From positions 467,180 through 504,782 of the forward strand of contig MU657172.1 in assembly GCA_026770575.1 (NCBI GenBank): DNA of 37,603 bases, given 5' to 3'. The position numbers were made by a program, and so were the translations under genes. The notes beneath the pieces are model-generated. The model was not told where the DNA came from. It made no database searches and saw only the letters and a list, made by a program, of their open reading frames with translations. Positions 29,812 to 37,603 of the stretch are shown piece by piece. Source of the stretch: Pelagophyceae sp. CCMP2097 (Eukaryota; Sar; Pelagophyceae). Every line of letters begins with the position of its first letter. Within the stretch, counting starts at the first letter, position 1.

Positions 29812-31561
29812 ATGGCGGCTGCCGCTCGGAAGCAGAGCGTGAACTCTGCGCTGGCGATGCAGACGGCGATGAACCGCCCGCTGCAGGCGGTGTTCGTCGC
29901 GGCGACGGTCGTGCCTCCAGTTCTCGCCGCCTACGCCGACCCAAACGGCGCCGCGCTCGTCGCGAAGCAGGTCCGTCTAGAAAGGGACGCGAGAGGCGGC
30001 GCGGGCGAGGGACCGCGAGAGGCGCGCTCGAGGCAGCGCGAGAGGCGCGCTCGAGGGCCGCTCGAGAGGCGGCGCAGTTTTGCACTCGAGGCGCGCTTGC
30101 AGCCGCACGCGGCGCCGGACGCGGTGCCGCAACGACGACTGGTCCGCGATGCCTCGCGGTCGTAGCTGGCGCAAACGTTCTCGACGTGCAACGCGTACGC
30201 GTGGTCGACGCCGTTCCTGCTGGCGTCGCTGGCGCTGTGCGTCGAGAGAGTGTGTTACACCATGGTCTGGTGACAACAGCCGCGCCCCGTCGGCAAACCA
30301 CGGCGCTGTCAGATGACACGTCGGACACCGCAAGCCGACGGGAATAAGATCGGCCCTGAGGCCAAAGGTCGGCCGGGCCCAGAGCCGAAGAGAGAGAGGG
30401 CAATGAGCAAAGGACCGGCGCCGCGAGCCGCTCACAAGGGGGCGGCCGGGGGCGCCCTGCAGAAGGGCCCTCCTACCGGGCCTCGCAATGAGCCATCTAC
30501 CAGGGCGTCGTAAAGGGCCCTCCGTCGGGCCCCTCTACCAGGGCCTGGGTCTTTCCCTCGATATCGGGTCCCCATACACCGGGGCCTTGCACGAGTCCTG
30601 CGTCGGGCCTTCCATGGCCCGAGAAATCGCCGACAAACGAGAACTCGGTCCCCGTGCATCGGCCTTTTTGCCGAGCCTGCAAGACGCAGGTGCTTCACGG
30701 CGACGTTTAAGGCCTTTTGCGACTCTGTGCGAGGGACGCCGCTGCGGCGCGCGGGCGAGACGGAGGTGGACGTCATCGTAAAATGCCGCGTCCAAGATGG
30801 TCAAAAACGAAGAGAGGCAAACCCGAAGCGGCGACCACTGAGGCACTTTACGGGCACTTTACGGGCACGCTCCGAGACACACTTCCGTCTGGCCTGCGCG
30901 TAGATCGACGCTTTCTTGCGACGCTTTTCGAGTTGGCCGCCGCCGCCTTTCCGTGCAATGCAACCGCGTGAAAACGGCGACGATGCCGATTCGCAAGAGT
31001 CCACGACGCCGTTCGCCTTTAGGTCAAGCTCTTCGGCGTGAACAAGCTCTTCCAGTACGGCGGCTTTGGCCTGTTCTTCCTCTGTGTGGCGCCCGTGCCG
31101 GACGTCTTCGCGACCAACTCGCTCTTCCAATGGATCGTCGGCCTGCAGATGGTCATCCTCGGCCAGATCTTAAACACGGCCATCTACCGCGCCATCGGCA
31201 AGAACGGCGTCTACTACGGCTGCAAGTTCGGCATGCACATCCCCTGGTAATTTTGATCCCGTGCTGAGAAACGACGCCATGCAAGCCTCGTACATGCTTC
31301 CAAAGGTGCTCCGGCTTCCCGTTTAACGTCGTCACGGCGCACCCGCAGTACCTCGGCGCCGTGCTGACAGTGTGCGTTAAACGGCCCGAGTGCGGGTATG
31401 GGTCTGATGGCGGGTATTTGGGGGTCTGAACGCTGGTCCTTAGGTACGGGGGCGTGCTCCTCTCGGCCTCGCCCGCGCACGTCGCCGCGGGCTACTTCGG
31501 CCTCGCGCACGTCCAGGCGCTGCTCTACGTCTACATGGCGTACGTTGAGCACAACCTGTAA
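29812..31561 (+). CDS. PEMT-type phospholipid N-methyltransferase, six exons
   Basis: Exons 29812-29970, 30166-30269, 30690-30777, 31023-31246, 31306-31371 and 31444-31561 give a continuous 252-codon frame plus TAA; every intron is GT-AG and phase-consistent. The C-terminal half has the PEMT-family signature: IGKNGVYYGCKFGMHIPW, GFPFNVVTAHPQYLGAVLTV and a late VYMAYVEHNL. Hydrophobic membrane segments are PLQAVFVAATVVPPVLAAY, PFLLASLALCVERVCYTMV, FGLFFLCVAPV and WIVGLQMVILGQILN. Family role: SAM-dependent methylation of phosphatidylethanolamine derivatives towards phosphatidylcholine in the ER membrane. Substrate specificity is not proven. Introns 1 and 3 hold degenerate GC-rich repeats. Length is close to that of eukaryotic PEMT proteins. 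Confidence 0.85.
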
Positions 31562-32600
31562 AGAGCGTGGCGACCCGTTTTTGAACGACCGGTTTTGAGG
31601 CGCCGTATGCGACCCGGGTCGTAAGCATCATGCTTCCGAGCGAGGGCGGTGAAGCTGACTTGAGACGGTGCATGGTGTGCGTCAAAGGAGCCCCTTTCTA
31701 AAGCCCTGGCGGCCTCGCACTGCCAGTGGCATGGGTCCAGGAGTCAAGATTGTTCCAAGTGCGAGGTCAAACTGAAGGGCGAGGTCAAAGTATGCTAGCT
31801 CTGGATCAAAGTATGCAATGCAATTGAAGGATCCGGCTCGGCGAGGTATGGGACGCCCCTGCGTCCGCCCTCTCCACGACGCGGCGCTAAGAGCCTATTT
31901 GGCCCAAGTTAGGGGGCTCCAAATGGCGCGCTGTAGACAAGTGATAAAGTCGGTAAAGTGCCGCAAAGTTTTGGCTCCCAGAGGCCGCCTGCGGGGGCGG
32001 GCGTGGTCGCTATGGGATTCCCTGCCCCTCGGGGTGTCCGTGAATGATCGGCCTTGAGGAGGGCGACTCGCAAGGGCGTGAACAAGCGTTTCCCCCATTA
32101 TTCAGACCCCCGGAGGGGTCTTTGGATTTGATAAAAATCCTGGCCCCTTTTCCAGGGGTCGTTATTGAAGATCACCCATGCGCAATTTTGTCTGTCCGTC
32201 TGTCTGTCTGATCCAGAGGTGTGCCCATGCGGAACCTAAAAAACAAGACGCGCGCCTATGCAGCATGCTGCTGCGCGCGAGTGCGGGTACGGGTGGCGCG
32301 GGGCTTGGGCCGGGTGTGCCGGTCCTTCTTTCGCCGCTGCGCCATCAACATCGAAATGGGACTTAACCTAAGCCAGCCTACTCGCGTTTCGAAGTGTCCT
32401 CTAAGCGACTGCACCAACATACCAAAGGCGCCCTCCGGGGGGGGGTCTGCAGTACTTCCGTTGCGCCATGCTAATTAGGAATTCCTATCACAAGAGCGCG
32501 CCGGAGGCACATGGAAAACCCGACTTCGAGCGAAGGATACAGGCAAATCCTTTTGCAATGCCCACATAAATAATTAAAATTATTTAAGCTAGTCGCTGAA
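31562..32600. other. Gene-free region
   Basis: No gene recognised. It holds hairpin-forming sequence at 32105-32165 (GACCCCCGGAGGGGTC; GGATTTGATAAAAATCC) and a short TGTCTGTCC-type microsatellite at ~32190, similar to that in the element at 37380. Confidence 0.5.
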
Positions 32601-32602
32601 TT

Positions 32603-32915
32603 TTGCGGCCGACCAGATTCGAGCCTCTGACCACCTTCTTCTTTTATGATGATTCCAATGAGGCTCCTGCTCGACCTCAATTCCCAATTTTAGCGATCGC
32701 ATCAACCACCAATCGCTGAATCAGCCGAGTTGCTGTCCTTAATCTTTCCTCCCAAAAGACGGAACCTCACGGACTGACTCGGCGACGGACATACACACAC
32801 ACAGACAACAGACAAAATTGCCCTGGTAATCCTTCAATCAAAGGACCCGAAGGGCCCTTGCCGTCAACTGACGTTGATTAAACGGCAAGGGCCCTTCGGG
32901 TCATCAATAATTTTA
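32603..32915 (-). mobile_element. tRNA-like SINE candidate, copy 1
   Basis: Inverse of 37278-37594. On the minus strand it runs from a 21-bp perfect stem-loop (32844-32864 with 32882-32902; GACCCGAAGGGCCCTTGCCG), through a TGTCTG/TGTGTG stretch, to a tRNA-like end. That end comprises CGGCTGATTCAGCGATTGG, then a B-box-like GGCTCGAATCTGG and TCGGCCG. The ends CGGCTGA/TCGGCCG can pair. Pol III origin is inference. Confidence 0.6.
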
Positions 32916-33698
32916 GTGAGAAAACTCCTCTTTTTGATTCTCTGTGAGGCCTGAGGGTTGAGTACTTATATCCCAGGTAGGACTATTGCAGACGCGGAGT
33001 TACCGGGCCGACCGCCGGCCCTGAGCAGAAGCGACAAGTCTTACGACTCGCCAGCCTCACTGAATGGAACCCTTGGTCGGTTTTATACAGCACCGATTGC
33101 CAGCCGGCTGGTATATTCTTCCGGCGGCTCAGTTCGAGGGCAGACGGGCCTTATACACGCACGTCGAGGCGTGCGATCGCGGGCTAGGCATATCAGCATA
33201 GTGTGGGCCGGCGGACGGCGTGGCCGATGTTTTGTGGTTGGGTGTGTTTTCTGCGCGTGCGGGTTGAAGACGTAGGTGGCGCGGCAGCAGCAGGAGTGGC
33301 GCGTGGAGAGGAGAACGGCGCGTGGAAGAGGATGTAGGGGCAGAACGAGGCTGTCAACCCATGCTCTTTAAGATAGCGTTTTTTAAATACCGTCGGCTGC
33401 CTACCCGGGCTGCGGTGTTGCGCTCTTTAATTCGATGGATAAGTGATGCATCTACAGGGTAGTTTGGGGCTTAGAGTCGCGTGGCGAGCTTAATTTTGTC
33501 ATTCGGCCGCGTCTAGGCCATTTGAGGTCGGTATCTCTTCAGGCTCGGCGCCCACGAGAAACTGAGTATCCAGGCGGACTCGGCGCCGAAAACTGTGTCG
33601 ATAGTGTATAAGAATCCCCTGCCTTCGCCTCCTCCCCGCCGCCTGCGGTGTAGTCGAAAGGTGGTATTATTGAAAACTACGTACATATTAGCTTTTTC
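32916..33698. other. Gene-free region
   Basis: No recognisable coding family. An open frame at 32958-33275 has no protein-family character and atypical composition. Only short purine-rich repeats (GGCGCGTGGA) are seen at ~33295-33330. Confidence 0.4.
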
Positions 33699-33789
33699 CT
33701 GATATCCAAAACACGTCCCATCGACGGATTCGGGGAGATTAGACCCTCATCTCCCCGAATCCGTTGATGGGGCGTGTTTTGGATATCAG
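33699..33789. repeat. Near-perfect 41-bp inverted repeat (hairpin)
   Basis: Arms 33699-33739 and 33749-33789 begin CTGATATCCAAAACACG and match at 39 of 41 positions, with a 9-nt loop. Both mismatches become G-U pairs if transcribed from the plus strand. A run of ten or more G follows directly. Confidence 0.95.
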
Positions 33790-34972
33790 GGGGGGGGGGG
33801 CTCCAATATCACTCTAAGGATATGATTTATTTCGTTCTTGTTTAGCTTGTTTTTGTAAGCCTTTGAGATTCCGCGTCCTCTGCAGCCCCAAGTCGGGCGC
33901 CGGTGATGCAGCCGCTTTGGCAGGGCCCAGCCCAGCCCCAGACCCGCCCTATAAGACCCCAAATATGCTCGGAGGGGGGGCAATGGTGCGCAATGGCGAA
34001 AGGCCCTGGATCGTTGCAACTGCCGACATTCAAAAAAAACGCCCTCTTAAGAAAAACTTACGCCAAAATCGGACTTTCGTGCACGTGCTTTTTGAAACTC
34101 GGTTGTTGATTTCCTCCGGAACGGTGGGCGCCGCCGCGGCGTTTGTTGGCTGGGCTGCTCGGTACCGGCCCTCTCTAGCCCGTGCTTCGAGATTGGACAC
34201 CAACTCGCTGCGCCGCGTGAAGGGCGCGGAATTGGAGGTTCCTTCGCGAGCCCTTCCCGCGCCGGCGCGTGCGCGGATGGGCGCTTCCCATTGGAGGGGA
34301 CTTGCCGTGGCCACGTGCACGGGCGCGTCGCGCGCTCCCGACGCCATTTTCTCGCTCTCCCGGCCCTGCACTTTCTCGGGCCACCTTCCTGCTGGGAATT
34401 CCTAAAGGGCAATTTTGCCGAAAGGATTTCTTAAAGAGTAAAGTTGACTCCATCATGCATGAAAATAGTCCCCATTTTGTCGATACTTTAATTTATCGTT
34501 TCTTGTTTTTAATATAACTATCAAACTCGTGCTAAGTTGGTTGATCTGACTAAGCCAGGAGAAGGTCCCCCGGGACTGGACATCCTATGATTTTTATTAC
34601 ATTACATTACATATTGCGAACTTGGTAAAATCTGCATTTGCCTCCTTACCTTGATTTTGACTTGGTTTTGTATCCTTATCGTCTATACTTGACGACCAAA
34701 GGTCAATTGCAGGACCGCATGGATGTGGAATTCCAACTAAGTGACAGGGCGAGTCCATACGCACTCCCGTGGAACATACCGGCCCCGTGCGAGTGCTGCG
34801 AGTGGTGCTTCAGACGAGCCCAAACATACGTTCAGATTTTCAGTTTGAGCGTTTTAAACAAAAGGTTTTGTGGGACGAGGCATTTTGGGACTCAGCGCGA
34901 CGTCCTCTATCACTCCCAATCTGGAACAGAGCAAAACTCCAAACGACGAAACTGCAATTGGCAGATTTCAAG
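33790..34972. other. Gene-free region with a repeat copy
   Basis: 34045-34166 repeats 13685-13766. Frames around 34640-35000 are open but show no family motifs and run into MITE family B, so I do not call a gene. Confidence 0.45.
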
Positions 34973-35290
34973 TTCATAGCTGGGCGGGTTAATTCCGACC
35001 TTTCTCAGAAAACACGATTTCTGCGATTTTTGCGCAAAATATCCCAAAAAGGCATTTTTAGGCCTGAGTCAAATCTGACAAATTTCTTATTGAGATATTT
35101 ACAAAAGTGGCCTCGACCAGTAAATTGAAGGTGGAAGGGTGCTGCACAGCCGTGGGAGCCAGAGGGGACGGGACCGAGCTGCCCAGCCAGTGAACACCGT
35201 GGCAAGGCCCTGCGTCGTTGAAGCAAATCACTAAATCGCAGGAAACGTGCTTTCTGAGAAAGGTCGGAATTAAACCCGCCCAGCTATGAA
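34973..35290 (-). mobile_element. MITE family B, complete copy
   Basis: TIRs of about 57 bp: TTCATAGCTGGGCGGGTTAA… at 34973 and its inverse ending 35290, both containing CCGACCTTTCTCAGAAA. The internal palindrome AATATCCC…GAGATATT is at 35038-35099. It is inverted relative to the degenerate copy at 10434. Confidence 0.9.
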
Positions 35291-35861
35291 AACTTTAGTC
35301 CTCGAGGTGTCCCCGCGTCAAGCGATACCCTTGGACCGCCGGGTGGTCTCGACAAAAAGCTTCCCGAAGTGATGCCTCCTGGCCCGTTACCCGTTGCCGT
35401 GGCGGCCCCCGTCTGGGGCGTGCTGCCCAAGGCGCGCGCGCAGGGGCCCGTGGACGCGCGCTTCGAGAATCAGCTGAGTCTGTGTCCGTATTTCACAAAC
35501 CCAGCGTCTTTCCAATCGACGACCGTCTTTTCCAATCGACGGGCATCAAACGGCCATGCGCATTCAAAGACCGTGCGACCGCCGTCGAGAGCCGGAGGTA
35601 ATGCCGAAAACGGTCCAGAGACGGGCTTGCCGGGCCGCCGCTGCGCGCTACGGCAAAGGGTCGCGAGGGCACCGCCGGCGCACCGCTGCATCGCGGTTTG
35701 CTCTGGAGTGGACACATAGGATTTGCGGCGAGCAAAAAGCGGACCAGCGCGTCGACTGCGCCGGCGCACACGAGTCCGAACCCGCGGCGTCCCTTTGGGG
35801 GCCCTTTGGGGGCCCTTTGGGGGCCCTTTTTCAGAGACCGCGGGCCGCCGTACGCCGTCAC

Positions 35862-36001
35862 CGCAGGTTTTGTGCGGCTTGTATTTTCACGTGGAAGTCG
35901 CGCACCATCTTCAACAAAGCGTCGACGTCGACCAAGTGCCCGTGCGTAAAGACGACGACGCTCTGCGCCCCGTCGGCGCCGCGGGCCGCCAACGGCCGCA
36001 T
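35862..36001 (-). CDS. Minus-strand first exon, unknown protein
   Basis: ATG at 36001 (minus) reads MRPLAARGADGAQSVVVFTH and continues with GHLVDVDALLKMVRDFHVKI to a possible donor CG|GTGACG at 35861. The peptide looks like a beta-strand and helix of a globular domain. The complementary plus frame is Lys/Thr/Ser-rich and unlike a protein. A downstream exon may include CAGAVDALVRFLLAANP (~35745-35795, minus). Family not recognised. It would be divergent from the SAM-domain gene, with the start codons only ~27 bp apart. Confidence 0.45.
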
Positions 36002-36027
36002 CGCGGGGCTTGCAACGCTTGCCTAGG

Positions 36028-36952
36028 ATGTGCCGCGCACCAATCTCAAAAGTGGTCGATATCCGCGACGAGCTGCGCGCGGCAGCGGAGTGCGACGCAG
36101 CGGCGTTGGAGGAGCGCCAGGCGTCGAGGCTGTTCCAGTCGCTCGGCCTCCAGGGCGCCGGCGCGCCCGCGACCCCGGTCGCCGCGCCCAAGACGGTGGC
36201 GCATGGCCGGAACATAGAGACGCGGGATTTTTTTCAGGAACACAACAACCAAAATGCATACAACAGCCAGAGTGGATACAAACAGCAGAGTCACACCAGC
36301 CAGAATGGATACCACGGCCATGCCACCGCCCCTACCTACGGCGGCGAGGCCGCGGCGCGCGCGAAATCTGGGCCGACGGAAGCGCGTCCGGAAGTTTGTA
36401 CGGGCGTTTCTGAAGTGTACGTCCCCAACCGGGCCCCCGACGGAAATTGGCGGAAACCCGCGACGCAAACCGCGCCGCAAACCGCGCCGAAGCACGCGGC
36501 TCCGCGCGTGGCGGTGCGCGCATCTCTTGCACCGCGCGCCGCACCGGGTTTGGAACCGCGCTCGGAGATCATACCGCGCCCCACCGCCGCGCCCGCCGCC
36601 GCGCCGCCGCCGCCGAGCCACGCCGGCCCGTCCAAGGGCCTCATCGCCTTACTGGTGCGTCACGTGCGACGATGCGCCGGAGGGCCCCTCGCTCGTTCGA
36701 CGACGGCCTAGGAAAACCTCGAGCGCCTAGGAAAACCTCGAGCTGGAAAAGTACTTTGAGGCACTTGCCGACGAGGAGATTTACGACGTCGAGACGCTCC
36801 GCGACCTCGACGACGCAGATCTCCGCGACGTCGGCCTCCCGTGCGTTGTTGCTCCGGTGTTGAGTCGCGACGGGGCCTTAACCTTCCGACGTTTTAGGCT
36901 CGGCCCCCGGAGAAAGATCCTCGCCGCCATCAAGGCCGGCCTCGGCTGCTAA
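36028..36952 (+). CDS. SAM-domain protein with Gln/Asn-rich linker
   Basis: ATG at 36028 (the first Met in frame; an upstream exon ending before CCTAG|GATG is possible). Exons 36028-36654, 36731-36840 and 36898-36952 give 263 residues. The N-terminus is helical (VVDIRDELRAAAECDAAALEERQASRLFQ). Next comes a Gln/Asn/Ser/Tyr-rich stretch (QEHNNQNAYNSQSGYKQQ, ~residues 70-100) and a Pro/Ala-rich linker. The C-terminal SAM domain is ELEKYFEALADEEIYDVETL, RDLDDADLRDVGLP|LGPRRKILAAI. SAM domains mediate protein-protein or RNA contacts. Both introns start GTGCGT. The 3' splice site of intron 1 is duplicated (see findings). Confidence 0.75.
36706..36742 (+). repeat. Tandem duplication of a 3' splice site (19-bp period)
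   Basis: GCCTAGGAAAACCTCGAG occurs at 36706-36723 and 36725-36742. Only use of the second TAG keeps the SAM-domain frame. Confidence 0.8.
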
Positions 36953-37277
36953 ACGGCGCATCCAAGGTCCACAGCGACGCGCGCGAAATCCGAGGCGCCG
37001 CCGAGGCACGGCGCCAAAAGGCCGCCGACGACGCATAAACGCCCCAAGAACTTCCGAGACGCGCCCTCTTCGAGCATCAACCGACCTTCTACTTCTACCT
37101 TCTAGTCCTTCTACCTCTACTTCTACTACTCCTCTACTAGACCGGGGGGGGAGACCACCTGGGGACAATATGTATTTTCGGGGGGAACAAGAAGGGTACC
37201 AAACATTTGCGTTGAGAAATTTTCGCGCTCTGCGATCGCCGACTGCTGCGAGGCTGCGACTCGTATGGAAGGATTAT
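36953..37277. other. 3' region of SAM gene, no gene seen
   Basis: GC-rich sequence, then a CTTCTACYTCTA-type pyrimidine microsatellite at ~37085-37140 and a G-run. No further coding signal. Confidence 0.5.
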
Positions 37278-37594
37278 TATGATAATTGAGGACCCGAAGG
37301 GTCCTTGCCGTTTATGCAACGTCAGTTTACGGCAAGGGCCCTTCGGGTCCTTTGATTGAAGGATTACCAGGGGCAATTATGTCTGTCTGTCCGTCTGTCC
37401 GTCCGTCTGTTTGTCCGTCGCCGGGTCCATCCGTGAGGTTCCACCTTTGGGAAGAAAAGGGCAGCAACTCGGCCGATTTAGCGATTGGTGGTTGATGCGA
37501 TTGCTAAAATTGGGAGTTGATGTCGAGCAGGAGCCTCATTGGAATCATCATAGAAGAAGTTTTTGGTCACAGGTTCGAATCTGATCGGCCGCAA
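37278..37594 (+). mobile_element. tRNA-like SINE candidate, copy 2
   Basis: A 22-bp stem-loop (37290-37311 with 37329-37350, one wobble) is followed by a TGTCTGTCCG microsatellite (37380-37424). A tRNA-like part comes next: CGGCCGATTTAGCGATTGG (37470), a long insert, and GGTTCGAATCTGATCGGCCG (37572-37591). The ends CGGCCGA/TCGGCCG are exactly complementary and the TTAGCGATTGG.GG block resembles an A box. An A-run follows at the window end. Confidence 0.6.
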
Positions 37595-37603
37595 AAAAAA
37601 GAA

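Noticed and set aside
34638..35128. Overlapping plus-strand ORFs
   Set aside because: No family motifs, and the second runs through the TIR and palindrome of MITE family B, so it is not likely to be a protein.

Overview
The window reads as nuclear DNA of a GC-rich, intron-rich unicellular eukaryote. It has short GT-AG introns (about 47-420 nt, with many donors of the form GTGCG), eukaryotic protein families, many small terminal-inverted-repeat (TIR) elements, and a Helitron. The gene style and apparent introner-like elements recall picoplanktonic algae such as the pelagophyte Aureococcus. That assignment is inference, because no rRNA or plastid marker is present.

Layout. 1-1900: two inverted copies of a ~365-bp MITE flanking unassigned repeat DNA. 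2007-9627 (+): a many-exon gene for an organellar RNA-binding protein, with FASTK/OPR-like helical repeats and a clear C-terminal RAP domain. 9.7-15.7 kb: a repeat-dense zone with minisatellites, several MITE families, a 1.6-kb TIR element and introner-like cassettes. 15752-22968 (+): a Helitron Rep/PIF1-helicase gene with three recognisable introns. Two of those introns carry the same GC-rich cassette that also lies free at 13.2 and 15.2 kb. The Helitron contains a 10-N gap, around which ~1.52 kb is present twice with differences. It also has in-frame stops and frameshifts.

23517-26244 (-): a GT41 (O-GlcNAc-transferase-like) gene with a signal peptide and a TPR-like segment. 27.3-29.4 kb: a small minus-strand coding fragment, repeats, a third MITE copy and a ~644-bp foldback element with ~270-bp arms. 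29812-31561 (+): a six-exon PEMT-type phospholipid methyltransferase, for which a complete frame-consistent 252-aa model can be built. 31.6-35.3 kb: gene-poor DNA with a tRNA-like SINE candidate, a near-perfect 41-bp hairpin and another MITE. 35.86-36.0 kb (-) and 36028-36952 (+): a divergent pair, an unidentified minus exon and a SAM-domain protein. 37.28-37.60 kb: an inverted copy of the SINE-like element.

The host genes have no obvious shared pathway: organelle RNA metabolism, protein glycosylation, phosphatidylcholine synthesis and a SAM-domain adaptor. The common theme is the density and nesting of mobile DNA. This includes evidence that one small element family supplies introns inside another transposon.
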